Shown here in pieces: positions 24,066 to 33,912 of a stretch of 64,000 nt of DNA (position 1 is its first letter; each line of letters opens with the position of its first letter). A model generated the notes under the pieces. That model was not told the origin of the DNA and searched no databases. It saw nothing but the letters and a program-made list of their open reading frames with translations. The position numbers and the translations under genes are program-made. Source of the DNA: JAWLHK01 sp041690355 [NCBI: bacterium] (lineage in GTDB: Bacteria > J088 > JAWLBW01); the NCBI GenBank assembly GCA_041690355.1, contig JAWLHK010000009.1:108108-172107 (forward strand), written 5' to 3'.

Positions 24066-27000
24066 TCAGTGCAGTTCGAAGATCTGGAGCGGGCCGGCGC
24101 CGACGGTGTAGGCGTACCGCCCCTCGAGCACGGCGTCCTGAATGGCCCCGCGGCCACTGAGAATCGTCCCCATCCCCCGCTCGGTCAGAAGGCCGCCGTG
24201 GTAGATGCCGAACGTTCCGTCGTCGCGCCCGACGCCGAACAGACCCGAGAGGCGCGTGATCGACAAGGGTTGGCGGCCGACCGGCCAGAAGTTCCACTCG
24301 CCGATGTTCGAACAGCCCACCGACGGATCGAATTCGTAGACCGAAAGCGACCAGCCGACGATCAGAGCCAGCGTGTGCCACTCGCCCGACCACTTCATGC
24401 GGGCGAATTCCACGTCGTTACCCCCTGTCCAGCACGAACCGGTATCGGAGCCGTCGGCGCGCGAGAGTCGGGTCAGCGTCGACTGGGTCAGAAAGTATGG
24501 CTCACCGTCGAAGAGGTGAACGGCGCGCGAAGGCGACCAGTGGGTATGCGTCCACACGAGCGGATGGCCCGGCGCGGTGAGATCATAGGCGTGCACCTCA
24601 CTGTTGCTCGTCGCGACGTACAGCAATCCGCCGCCCGCCGCGAGGCTGACCACCGGATCGGTGGCGATGAAGCTGCGCTGCGCGAGAAGGCCGGGGCGGG
24701 AGTCGTAGATGTACACGCCCGTCGTTCCGGTGAGCACCCCGGCGTAGACGACTCCGGCCGTGTCGGCATGGAGGGACGACACGTAGCCGATGTCTTCCTG
24801 CTCGTAGCCGCCGAACGCCCAGTATTCGGCGCCGATGTCCCCCTCGAAGAGGTCTGCAGCCGGCACCGTCTGCTCGACCTCACAGACCGTCTCTATCCAG
24901 GAACCCGGATCCCACTCGTAGCGCAGCACACCGTAGAGCAGATGGTTCTGGCAGAGATCGTCTGTCGTGGCTCCGGGCGGCGGCGTGACCGAAGCAACCT
25001 TGCGGTTGCCCAGGTCATAGACGCTCCACTTGCCGCCCGTACCGTGCCGCACGGTGACGTCATCGCGCTTGTCGTCGGCCTTGGCCACCCGCCTGGGCGG
25101 CGCGATGCGCTTGATCCCGTTCGGGCCGCCCACGTAGACGAAGCCGCCCGCTTTGGCAATCGTCGGCGAGTCGCTGAGATCGGGCGATACGTAGCGCAGT
25201 TCCGGCGCGGCGGGTCCCCAGCGGGTTTCGAGCACCTGGCCGTAGTCCTGCAGCAGGAGACTGCCGTCGCGGGCGTACGCCGCGTTCGAAATATACGAGA
25301 CCGGCGCCTCGGCCACCGGCGTCATCGACAGTTCGTCGAGCCGATAGATCGTGCCGTTTTCTGCGATAGCGAGTGAAGCGCCCAGAAACCGCATCCGCCC
25401 CGGTCCGACCGGGATGGCGCGTGCGAGGCCACGGATGCGGTAGGTCTGGTCTTCGGTCGAGAGGTAACCATCGCCCGCATCGAAGAAGTACTCATCGTCG
25501 ACGAGCTTGACGAGCGGCAGCGTCACCGGCCCGGTGACGATGCCCGCGTACCGGAGCGACGACAGCGTCGTGCCGTAGATATCGGAACCGGTGTTGCAGT
25601 ACACCCTGTCTTCGTCGGTCTTCAAGGCGTAGCAGTTCTCGTCAGAGAAATTCGACTGCCGTTCCTTCGTGGCAAACACGCCGCCGTAGCCGCCGAACGC
25701 CGAGCCGATGTTGCTCAGCGCGTTGCACGACGGCCCCCACTCGTACTCTGTGCAATGCTCGACCGTCGTCGACGTAAACCCGTTCTCGAGGTCGACCGCA
25801 GTCGACCCCATATAGAGCAGCGGACGCACGATATTCATCTTTCCGCAATTCTCGACCTCGCCCGACCGGACGAGCGTCCAGTCGTGCAAGTACACGTCGA
25901 GGCGCGCATTGCTGCAGACATAGAAATACTGGTCGTCGGCCGCGATGTCGGCGTAGGGGGCCACGCCCCGCTTGCGGAAGGGGGCCGGCAGCGACTGGGA
26001 AAGCGAAAACAAGGAAGTTTTGCCCGGTTCCGAAGCTGCCAACCAGGGGCCGGCGCTCGAAATGCGGTTCACCATGCCGTAGACCGGGGTCGAGTGCTCT
26101 GAGTTGGTGTCCACAGTGTAGGCGCGCAGCACCCCCTGCCCCTCGGTCGTGACGAACATCCCGCCGAGCGCCGTGACCGGATCCCACGATCCGTACCACT
26201 GCTCGCCGTACAGGCCGGCGTAGGAGTGCGTGAGGCCGGGATTGTAGGTCGACTCGACCGGGTTGTCGGGATCGGCCAGGTCGAGTTCGGTCACCTGCCC
26301 CCAGGCGTAACCGAGAATGTATCGCCCCCGCTGCATGATCGGCGACTCGCCGAACGAGCCCGTGCTCAGATAGACGACAGCGGGGGAATTCAGGTTCGAG
26401 GCGTCGTCGGCGTAGATCTCGACCTGGCTCCATAGGAGCCGATAGACGCGGCCGGCATAGGCGGCGAACTGCGAGCCCGCCTCGAAGGCGCCGCGCAGGC
26501 GCACGGGGTTCTGCACGTCGCTGACGTCATAGACCCCCGAAGTGGTCCAGAGAATGTCGCCGGTGCGCACGGCGCTTCCGCCGTCGAACGGGTAGTTGCC
26601 GTCATAAGTCTTGAGCGGCTGCGGGGCATAGGGATCGGTCATCTCCCACAGGCTGCCGTCGACCCCGAACGCAAGGCCTGCCTCTTCGTCGAAGACCAGA
26701 CGTGCGCCGCTGGCCTGCAGCGCGGCGGCCTGGCGGAACCGGTAGGACTCGGGAAGCGAAAAGTAACGCCCGTTGGCCGAGTTGCCCCACTGCGACCAGG
26801 GGATATGGAACTGGTCGAGCCCGAGGATCGCCTGCATAGCACGCCGGCCGCGCACCTGAGCGCCCGGCCAGGCGGGTGTATTGCCGGCACGCGCCAACAG
26901 CGTGTCGGCATCGGGATCCTGACGCCAGTCGAGCCAATAGCGGCTCGCCGACAACGGTATCGCGCGCACATCGCTGACGTTGTTCTGTGCGAGCCTGGGC

Positions 27001-30000
27001 ACGACGACTTCGCGCATCGTGCGCGTGCCGCGGGCGCCTGCCTGGCTGTAAGCCGTGCCGGTAATCTTCAAATGGCCCGACTCACCAAGATCCACCGTGG
27101 TCCACGGGTCGCTTCGCGTGCCCCGATAGGTGAAGCGCCTGGGCTCTCCGGTCGCTGTCTGCACCAGAAACTGCATCGAAGCCGGGTTGGGCACGTAGTC
27201 GACCGAGCCCTGCACGAGGGCATACCGCCAGTCGGCGTAGGGGGTGAATACGCCGTTGACATGGCCGGCAAGGTCGACGCGTGCGTTCGTCTGCCAGTAC
27301 GAGAGGCGAACGTTGCCCAGGGACGTGAGCGTGAGCGCCGCCGTCACCGGGATACCGTATTCGTCGCTGCTGCGCCACACGATGACCGCCTGCTGGGCCG
27401 ACGCATAATACGACGTGGTCGGCATGGCATAGAACCTGGTGAGGGCACAGGCCGTCGTTTCGCCAATCTTCGCGCAGGCCTTGCGCCCCGGCTCCACGTC
27501 AACCGTCGTGGCGGTGGCGTCGTAGTAGGGAAACTCGAAGGGCAGCGCAATCGTACTGCCGGCAAGCGGCGTCAGGTTCGTCAACGACGGCAGCCCTGAA
27601 GATCGGCTGACGCTCCATTGCGCCTGAAAGCGAATCTGTCCCGGCTGCTGCGAGTAGACCGAGAACTCGGCCGTGGGGGCCGTGTCGTCGAACAGCACGG
27701 CGCTGGGAACGCCGATCGAAACGTTTCCGCTGGGGTCCGAGAGCCAGAAGTAGTAGGTGTACTCGCCCGGCGTCTCGGGAAGCGTAATGTCGATGGCCGC
27801 GACCTGGCGCCCGTCGAGCTCGGCTTCTTCGGTTTTTCCGGTTAGGGGATCTGTGAAAACCAGCTCGGTGAGGGGTTCGACGAGCTGCCAGCCGTTGTCG
27901 TGATAGACCGGCGAGTCGCTGAAACGCGCGCGCACGCCCGGCGCGAAGTTTCCCAGCAGATAGGCGGTGACGTTGCGGGTCGTCGTGAATCCCGCGTTGG
28001 CGCCGGCTCCGAGAATGGCAACGAAGTCGAGTTGCGGGGCAAGGTCGCCCGAAGCCATAACCACCTCGCGGCTCGCCGTCACGTTGCCCGCCTCGTCGCG
28101 GTAGCGGATCCAGACGGTCTGCACCCCCTCGGCGAAAGTGATCTCCGCGGCGTAGGGCACCCAGGCTTCACTGTCGAAAGTGCCGTCGGTACTCACCTGC
28201 ATTTCACTCGCCCCCGCCACCGATTGACGCAGCAGCGGGCTTCCCGCCCCGCGCACGCGGGTGGGCGCCGCAAGCCGCTGAACCATGCGCCGCAGGATCT
28301 CTCCGAAAACCGGCTGATCAGACTCGGTGCGCCAGTAGAACTCGGCGCGCGAATTCGCCGAGACCGGCAGCGAGTAGTAACGGGTGCCGTCGGCGTTGGC
28401 GACGTTCATGCGGCGCACGTCCCAGTACGAACCCCAGCTGGGCGGATAAACGTAGGTCGCCGTCATCGTCGACCGGGTCACATCCAGCGTATACTGCGTG
28501 CCGTACACGGAGCACACATACTCGACTCCATTCCAGAAGCAGCTCTCCCAGGGGTCGCCGATGCTGATCGTGGTGTCTGACAGGGCGAGCGACTGCATAT
28601 AGCCGTCGAAGCGCAGCGTGCCCGGAAAATTCGAGGAGTAGTGGTCGTACTGGCCATCCCAGAGGTTGTTCAGCACGGCGAAGGTTTCCCAGTACGGCTG
28701 CGTGATCGTCACGCGATCGACCGGGATGCCGGCGAACCAGCCCGACTCGGTGAAGGTATAAGTTCCCTCGACGATGGGCCCCCCCAGATTCGTGCTGTCG
28801 GTAAACGGCGCCCACGAGTAGCTGCTGTCGTCGGTGCGCGCCATGGCGGCGAGCGGAAAGTGCAGCGTCATGGCATTGCGCCCCGTGCCCGTGTTCGGGT
28901 CGTATGCGGTGCCCGAGATGACCGGAACAACGTCAGAAAGCGTCTCCCACTGCTGGCTCGACCACCCCAGCGGTCCGGGCGTGACCATGTATTGCTTCGC
29001 GTTTCCGGTGCCGCCCCACTGATAGCCGCCGCCGCTCACCCGCAGCGGAATCGAAATCCCTGCGAACGGGTTGTCGCCGACGGGGGTGATCACGGCATCG
29101 AACGGGGGCGGCGTGTCAGAGTAGCCGTAATTGTCGGCGCGAATCGTCGATCCGTTGCCGCAGATTGACCGATCGCTGTAATAAGACGAGGTCGAGCCGA
29201 TGAAGGTGACCTGGCCGCACTCGGTCGTCGTCGACCCGAGGCCGTACTCCTGCGCCAGGCGGGCGAGCAACGCATTCGACCGCGCGTCGAGGCGCAGACC
29301 GATGAGACCCGGCACCGTGGCGGGTACGTGATAGCCCGGCGGCATGCTGGGCTGGCTGCTCGTGCCGTCGGCGTAATGCGCGCGCACCGAAAAACCGGGG
29401 TGCATCCCCCCCACCTCGAGGCGGGTCTCGGTGGTAAACGTCGCCGCGCGCAGGGCTCCCTGATCATAGAGTTCGACCGTATACCCCGTCACGTCGCCGG
29501 CAAGGTGCTCCCAGACGATCGTGTCGTTGACGACGGCGCCGTGCACGAAGCCGACGGCAGGGGGCGATGTGTCAATGTTCAGGTCGATGCTGATGGCCGA
29601 CGACTCATTCTCGGCCTGATCGCGAAAACGACCATACAGGGTGACCGGCCCATCCACACCGGGAAAGACCCAGGTGATCGTCGGCTGAAAGGCCTGCCAG
29701 ATGGAATTCGTGAAATTCGGGTCCTCCGAAATCTGCATCTCGGCGACATCATCATCGACAAGAATCGCAAGCGGAACGATGTTCGAGGAGACCAGCGGGC
29801 CTGAAGCGCTCACGAACTCGGCCACCGGCGCCAGACGGTCGAGCGTGATAGACGCCGAAACCGGGGTTGAGAAGTTACCGGCGTTATCGTAGAAGCTCAC
29901 CCAGACGAACTTCAGACCGTCGGCCAGCGGCTGATCGACGATGTGAACCCGCTGCGGCTCGTAGGGGAGCAGGCTCGCCGAGGCGACCCCCGCGGCCGTC

Positions 30001-31121
30001 GGCGCGAGGCGGTAGCCGCGAATGCCCGAGCCCCCCTCTGAAGCGATAAGGGTGAGCGTGACGATCCCCTGGGGATCGGTGGTGTAGTGATCGCCGTTGT
30101 TGATGCTCACGACCGGATATCCGGGCTCCGTGGCGTCGTAAAAGATACTCCCCGTGCGGTCGTCGGTCTCGCGCCCGTCGGCGTCGACGTAGCGCACGCA
30201 GACGGTATGCAGCCCCTCGGCGGGAATGGGGTAAGAGACCTCAGCTTCGTAGGGCACGGCCGGATCGCTGTATACGCAGTCTGCGCTGCTGCCGCTCGCA
30301 GAGCTGCCGATCTTCATCTGTTCCGCATTGAATCCGGACAGCTGCAGCGTGACGTCGCGGTTGCGCGTGTACTGTTCGCTCGGGCCCTCGGGGCCCTGGC
30401 CGATGATGCGCACGAAACCCGAGAGGGGCGTGAGCAGCACCTCGTCGACGAGCACGGTGCCGTCGCCGGTGACCTCGACCGTGCCGACATCGAGGGTGCC
30501 GGTCTCCTGCTGCGAAGCCGAGAGTTCATACACCCCGGCATCGACGCCATCGACCGACCACGAGCCGTCGCTTCCCGAGAAGGTGGAATAGGATACGGTG
30601 TCGGTCACGCTGGCCGCCACCCGGAACCCGGGGGCCGCGCCGAGCGAAGCCTGACGGATCGACTGAATGCGCTTGAGAACCATCTGCACGCCGCCCACGA
30701 CCGTCTGGTCGTCGATGCGCGCCCGGGCGAGGCCGGCGACCCGGGCCTGACGCAGCTGCAACGCCACCGTTCCCAGATCGACCGTTTCGCCCAAGGGGAG
30801 CACGAGCGTCTCGGTGACCGGGTCGAAGTAGCGGGTCGACAGCGTCAGGGTATAGGCCCCCGGCACGACGCCTTTCAGATCGACGACGCCGTCGTTGGCC
30901 GTGGCATAGGAGTAGGTTCGCTCCTCGCTCGACAGGCGCACGTCGATGCCGCCCGCGTCGGTTTCGCCTTCGAGCAGCAGCCGGCCGCGCAAGGCCGCTT
31001 TGGCCTGCAATTCGGGGGGAGCGTCGGAATCGAACGGTCCTTCATGCGGCAGGGGTTCGAAGCAGGCGGTCGCAAGAAACGACAGAACGCCGGCAAACAC
31101 GACTCTTCCGTAGGCACCCAT
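24066..31121 (-). CDS. Giant surface lipoprotein (2351 aa) with Ig-like domains and a propeller-like C-terminus
   Basis: A very large exported protein. The N-terminus ends in LATAC, a lipobox with Cys20, after a hydrophobic signal. Two carboxypeptidase-regulatory-like domains follow (about 44-117 and 118-225; GVVPGAYTLTLS and GVDAGVYELSAS). Several Ig-like repeats come next, with ends such as YDNAGNFSTPVSASITLD and FRDQAENESSAISIDL. The C-terminal third (about 1480-2351) is beta-rich, with LVIVD or propeller-like units (GGLLYVATSNSEVHAYDL, VYVGGPNGIKRI). It probably sits on the outer membrane surface for adhesion or predation-type contact; that role is inference. GGAGAG precedes the ATG. Confidence 0.85.
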   Translation of the reverse strand: MGAYGRVVFAGVLSFLATACFEPLPHEGPFDSDAPPELQAKAALRGRLLLEGETDAGGIDVRLSSEERTYSYATANDGVVDLKGVVPGAYTLTLSTRYFDPVTETLVLPLGETVDLGTVALQLRQARVAGLARARIDDQTVVGGVQMVLKRIQSIRQASLGAAPGFRVAASVTDTVSYSTFSGSDGSWSVDGVDAGVYELSASQQETGTLDVGTVEVTGDGTVLVDEVLLTPLSGFVRIIGQGPEGPSEQYTRNRDVTLQLSGFNAEQMKIGSSASGSSADCVYSDPAVPYEAEVSYPIPAEGLHTVCVRYVDADGRETDDRTGSIFYDATEPGYPVVSINNGDHYTTDPQGIVTLTLIASEGGSGIRGYRLAPTAAGVASASLLPYEPQRVHIVDQPLADGLKFVWVSFYDNAGNFSTPVSASITLDRLAPVAEFVSASGPLVSSNIVPLAILVDDDVAEMQISEDPNFTNSIWQAFQPTITWVFPGVDGPVTLYGRFRDQAENESSAISIDLNIDTSPPAVGFVHGAVVNDTIVWEHLAGDVTGYTVELYDQGALRAATFTTETRLEVGGMHPGFSVRAHYADGTSSQPSMPPGYHVPATVPGLIGLRLDARSNALLARLAQEYGLGSTTTECGQVTFIGSTSSYYSDRSICGNGSTIRADNYGYSDTPPPFDAVITPVGDNPFAGISIPLRVSGGGYQWGGTGNAKQYMVTPGPLGWSSQQWETLSDVVPVISGTAYDPNTGTGRNAMTLHFPLAAMARTDDSSYSWAPFTDSTNLGGPIVEGTYTFTESGWFAGIPVDRVTITQPYWETFAVLNNLWDGQYDHYSSNFPGTLRFDGYMQSLALSDTTISIGDPWESCFWNGVEYVCSVYGTQYTLDVTRSTMTATYVYPPSWGSYWDVRRMNVANADGTRYYSLPVSANSRAEFYWRTESDQPVFGEILRRMVQRLAAPTRVRGAGSPLLRQSVAGASEMQVSTDGTFDSEAWVPYAAEITFAEGVQTVWIRYRDEAGNVTASREVVMASGDLAPQLDFVAILGAGANAGFTTTRNVTAYLLGNFAPGVRARFSDSPVYHDNGWQLVEPLTELVFTDPLTGKTEEAELDGRQVAAIDITLPETPGEYTYYFWLSDPSGNVSIGVPSAVLFDDTAPTAEFSVYSQQPGQIRFQAQWSVSRSSGLPSLTNLTPLAGSTIALPFEFPYYDATATTVDVEPGRKACAKIGETTACALTRFYAMPTTSYYASAQQAVIVWRSSDEYGIPVTAALTLTSLGNVRLSYWQTNARVDLAGHVNGVFTPYADWRYALVQGSVDYVPNPASMQFLVQTATGEPRRFTYRGTRSDPWTTVDLGESGHLKITGTAYSQAGARGTRTMREVVVPRLAQNNVSDVRAIPLSASRYWLDWRQDPDADTLLARAGNTPAWPGAQVRGRRAMQAILGLDQFHIPWSQWGNSANGRYFSLPESYRFRQAAALQASGARLVFDEEAGLAFGVDGSLWEMTDPYAPQPLKTYDGNYPFDGGSAVRTGDILWTTSGVYDVSDVQNPVRLRGAFEAGSQFAAYAGRVYRLLWSQVEIYADDASNLNSPAVVYLSTGSFGESPIMQRGRYILGYAWGQVTELDLADPDNPVESTYNPGLTHSYAGLYGEQWYGSWDPVTALGGMFVTTEGQGVLRAYTVDTNSEHSTPVYGMVNRISSAGPWLAASEPGKTSLFSLSQSLPAPFRKRGVAPYADIAADDQYFYVCSNARLDVYLHDWTLVRSGEVENCGKMNIVRPLLYMGSTAVDLENGFTSTTVEHCTEYEWGPSCNALSNIGSAFGGYGGVFATKERQSNFSDENCYALKTDEDRVYCNTGSDIYGTTLSSLRYAGIVTGPVTLPLVKLVDDEYFFDAGDGYLSTEDQTYRIRGLARAIPVGPGRMRFLGASLAIAENGTIYRLDELSMTPVAEAPVSYISNAAYARDGSLLLQDYGQVLETRWGPAAPELRYVSPDLSDSPTIAKAGGFVYVGGPNGIKRIAPPRRVAKADDKRDDVTVRHGTGGKWSVYDLGNRKVASVTPPPGATTDDLCQNHLLYGVLRYEWDPGSWIETVCEVEQTVPAADLFEGDIGAEYWAFGGYEQEDIGYVSSLHADTAGVVYAGVLTGTTGVYIYDSRPGLLAQRSFIATDPVVSLAAGGGLLYVATSNSEVHAYDLTAPGHPLVWTHTHWSPSRAVHLFDGEPYFLTQSTLTRLSRADGSDTGSCWTGGNDVEFARMKWSGEWHTLALIVGWSLSVYEFDPSVGCSNIGEWNFWPVGRQPLSITRLSGLFGVGRDDGTFGIYHGGLLTERGMGTILSGRGAIQDAVLEGRYAYTVGAGPLQIFELH

Positions 31122-31332
31122 GAGCTCTCCCCGGGACAGGTGACGGGGAGAAACGGGATCCCCCCAGACTGCCGATCATTGAAGCAGTCTTCACAGGGTA
31201 GCGCCACTCGACAGGCCGGAACCATGACACCGATCACACAGAAGGCCGCTCCCCCACCGGATCCGCGAAAAAGCGGTCGCGCGCGCCGGGGCCCGGCCGA
31301 TCGTCTGCTACGATGGAGTACAAAGGGTACCG

Positions 31333-31923
31333 ATGGTTTCCGACAGCGCAAAATCGCCGAAACGTGGCCTGCAGCTCGCGGGCATGCGTCTTCTTCTCCT
31401 GCTGCTGCCGGCGCTGCTCCCGCCCGCGGCGGCCCACGCCGCGGATCCGATGGTGTTGGACCCCGATTTCGAACCAGCCCGCTACCTGGGCACCTGGTAC
31501 GAGATCGCGCGCATGCCGAACCGGTTTCAGGCCGGGTGTGTCGGGACGACGGCGACCTATTCGCTGCGCGATGACGGCGATTTCCGCGTCGAGAACCGCT
31601 GCCGTGAAGACACGTTCGACGGCGCAGAAACGGGGATCACGGGCAAGGCATGGATCCCCGATCCCGCGGAGCCGGCCAAGTGGAAGGTCCGGTTCTTCTG
31701 GCCCTTCTCTGCCGACTACTGGATACTCGAGGTCGGACCCGAGTACGAATACGCCCTGGTCGGCGAGCCTGATCGGGACAAGGCGTGGATCCTGGCCCGC
31801 CGGCCGCAGCTCGACGAGAAAATCGTGAAGCGCCTGGTCGCGCGGCTGCGGGCACAGGGCTATGACGTCGAGCGGCTCGAGTGGACGCCGCAACGCCCGG
31901 CGCCCCCCGAATCCGGCCGCTGA
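31333..31923 (+). CDS. Blc-type bacterial lipocalin
   Basis: A small beta-barrel that binds lipids in the envelope. The lipocalin GxW motif appears in YLGTWYEIARMPNRFQAGC, followed by DFRVENRCRED and the closing YALVGEPDRDKAWILARRP segment. It is 196 residues from the ATG at 31333. The ATG at 31384 would give a tighter signal peptide (MRLLLLLLPALLPPAAAHA). There is no lipobox cysteine, so it is probably a soluble periplasmic form rather than a Blc lipoprotein. The two cysteines at GCVG and NRCRE could form the family disulfide. Confidence 0.92.
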   Translation: MVSDSAKSPKRGLQLAGMRLLLLLLPALLPPAAAHAADPMVLDPDFEPARYLGTWYEIARMPNRFQAGCVGTTATYSLRDDGDFRVENRCREDTFDGAETGITGKAWIPDPAEPAKWKVRFFWPFSADYWILEVGPEYEYALVGEPDRDKAWILARRPQLDEKIVKRLVARLRAQGYDVERLEWTPQRPAPPESGR

Positions 31924-31952
31924 AACCGGTTCATCCGTGGGGCCGGTTTCAG
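31920..31952. terminator. Inverted repeat shared by two convergent stop codons
   Basis: A perfect 10-bp stem, 31920-31929 with 31943-31952, has a 13-base loop. The left arm contains the lipocalin stop TGA, and the right arm contains, on the other strand, the stop of the small gene at 31949-32080. A T-run is lacking. It is probably a bidirectional terminator. Confidence 0.6.
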
Positions 31953-32080
31953 CCGGCCGGTGCCGAAGGATGCCGGTAGTCCCGGAAGCGGCGCAGCCCG
32001 GCCTCGACCAGATCGACCCCGAAGCCCGCCGCCATGCTCAGCGCGACCGTCCCCAGCAGCTTGCGTGTTTTCTTGCGCAT
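31949..32080 (-). CDS. Small hypothetical membrane-type protein, 43 aa
   Basis: A short reading frame starting with ATG 32080, about five bases after GGGAGG; an adjacent ATG at 32083 is too close to that site. It has a basic start (MRKKTRK), a hydrophobic stretch LLGTVALSMAAGFGVDLVEAG long enough for one membrane helix, and a basic tail. Its stop lies in the right arm of the hairpin described at 31920-31952. No family is recognised. The ribosome-binding site and shared terminator support a real gene, but its size leaves doubt. Confidence 0.45.
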   Translation of the reverse strand: MRKKTRKLLGTVALSMAAGFGVDLVEAGLRRFRDYRHPSAPAG

Positions 32081-32272
32081 CATTGCCTCCCGGGCGGCAC
32101 AGGCAGGCCGCCCGGATCCACTCTGCGGCGCCGCCGCGCAGCATGACAAGGGTCGAACGCGGCTGCGCCGAGGGGCGCAGGGCGGTCGGCCGCGTACCGA
32201 AAGCCTGCTGCGCGGCCCGAGCGTAACGCGGGTGTTTCGTCGGGAGCGGTGCGCCTGATAAGATGAAGGCCT

Positions 32273-33040
32273 ATGGACTGGCTTACCGAACCGCAGGCCT
32301 GGATTGCCCTGGCGACCCTGACGGCGCTCGAGCTCGTGCTCGGCATCGACAACGTCATCTTCATTTCGATTCTCGCAGGCAAGCTGCCGCCGGCCCAACG
32401 CGAGCGGGCGCGCGTCGTCGGCCTGGGGCTCGCGATGTTCACGCGCATTCTGCTGCTGTTTTCCCTCTCCTGGATTATCCGGCTGACGGCGCCGCTGTTC
32501 ACGGTGCTCGCCCACGAGATCTCCGGCCGCGACCTCATCCTGCTGCTCGGCGGACTCTTCTTGATCGCCAAGAGCACGCACGAGATTCACGACAAGCTCG
32601 AAGGGGTCGAAGGGCACGCCTCGGCCAAAGTCGCCGCCTCGTTCGGGAGCGTCACCCTGCAGATTCTCCTGCTCGACGTCGTATTTTCACTCGACAGCGT
32701 CATCACCGCCGTGGGCATGGTCGACCGGATCTCGATCATGGTCATCGCCGTCGTCATCTCGGTCGCCTTCATGATGCTCTTTGCGGGAACCATCAGCGCC
32801 TTCGTCGAGCGCCATCCGACGATCAAGATTCTCGCGCTTTCGTTTCTGCTGCTCATCGGCTTCACCCTCCTGCTCGAAGGGTTCGAGCAGCACGTGCCCA
32901 AGGGATACATCTACTTCGCCATGGCCTTCTCGGTGTTCGTCGAGATGCTGAACATCCGCATGCGGCGTAAACGGGCGCCCGTCCACCTCCACCAGCGGTA
33001 TGCCGAAGGGGACACGGCCGCCGAGGTGCCGCAACCATGA
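32273..33040 (+). CDS. TerC-family integral membrane protein
   Basis: A 255-residue protein with about seven hydrophobic helices. LVLGIDNVIFISILAGKLP near the start and LLDVVFSLDSVITAVGM in the middle are the repeated acidic TerC motifs, thought to bind metal such as Mn2+ in the membrane. The C-terminus is a basic, cytoplasm-facing tail. TerC proteins take part in metal export and loading of exoenzymes; some are linked to tellurite resistance. No ter operon surrounds it. Its stop overlaps the tesB start (ATGA), so the two are co-translated. Confidence 0.9.
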   Translation: MDWLTEPQAWIALATLTALELVLGIDNVIFISILAGKLPPAQRERARVVGLGLAMFTRILLLFSLSWIIRLTAPLFTVLAHEISGRDLILLLGGLFLIAKSTHEIHDKLEGVEGHASAKVAASFGSVTLQILLLDVVFSLDSVITAVGMVDRISIMVIAVVISVAFMMLFAGTISAFVERHPTIKILALSFLLLIGFTLLLEGFEQHVPKGYIYFAMAFSVFVEMLNIRMRRKRAPVHLHQRYAEGDTAAEVPQP

Positions 33041-33912
33041 ATCCGCTCGTCGACGAACTGCTCGGCCTGCTCGACCTCGAGCGTATCGAAGAGAATCTCT
33101 TCCGCGGCACGAACCGCGACATCGGGAGCAAGAACGTCTTCGGCGGCCAGGTGCTCGCCCAGGCGCTCATCGCAGCCGGACGCACTGTCGATCCGGCGCG
33201 CAAGGCGCACTCGGTACACGGCTACTTCCTGAGGCCGGGCGACATGGCCGTCCCCATCGTGTACGAGGTGGACCGCATCCGCGACGGCGGCAGCTTCACC
33301 ACCCGTCGCGTCGTGGCCATCCAGCACGGCAAGGCCATCTTCAACATGGCCGCCTCGTTCCAGATCACCGAAGAAGGGCTCGAGCACCAGGACGAAATGC
33401 CCCAGGTACAGCAGCCCGAAGAACTGGTCTCGGAGCTCGAGATGCGGCGCATGATCGCGCACAACCTGCCCGAGAAGCTGCGCGAGCGGTTCACGGCCGA
33501 GCGACCCATCGAACTGCGCCCCATCGATCCGCTCAACCCGTTTCAGCCTGAAAAGAAGGGGCCGCAGCAGTACATCTGGTTCCGTGCGCCGCAGGGGCTT
33601 CCCGACGACCCCCTGCTGCACAGGTCGGTACTGGCCTATGCCTCAGACTTCGGCCTGCTCGCGACCGGCATGCGCGTGCACGGCCTGTCGTTTCTGCAAC
33701 GCAACGTGCAGGTGGCGAGCCTCGATCACGCCATCTGGTTTCACCGCGAGGCGCGAGCCGATCAGTGGCTTCTCTATGCGATGGACTCGCCGAGCGCGGG
33801 CAACGCGCGGGATTTCAACCGCGGACGCATCTACACGCAGGACGGCGTGCTGGTCGCATCAACCGCCCAGGAAGGGCTGATGCGCATCCGGCTCGACATC
33901 GATTCAGCGTAA
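33037..33912 (+). CDS. tesB: Acyl-CoA thioesterase II
   Basis: Hydrolyses acyl-CoA to free acid and CoA. It is a double-hotdog protein of 291 residues. Signatures are LFRGTNRDIGSKNVFGGQVLAQAL in the N-terminal hotdog, VHSLHGYFLRPGD-like HSVHGYFLRPGD, and the C-terminal SLDHAIWFHREARADQWLLYAMDSPSA with the catalytic Asp-containing strand. It overlaps the terC-like gene by four bases. It overlaps the convergent membrane gene at its 3' end by nine bases. Confidence 0.95.
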   Translation: MNPLVDELLGLLDLERIEENLFRGTNRDIGSKNVFGGQVLAQALIAAGRTVDPARKAHSVHGYFLRPGDMAVPIVYEVDRIRDGGSFTTRRVVAIQHGKAIFNMAASFQITEEGLEHQDEMPQVQQPEELVSELEMRRMIAHNLPEKLRERFTAERPIELRPIDPLNPFQPEKKGPQQYIWFRAPQGLPDDPLLHRSVLAYASDFGLLATGMRVHGLSFLQRNVQVASLDHAIWFHREARADQWLLYAMDSPSAGNARDFNRGRIYTQDGVLVASTAQEGLMRIRLDIDSA

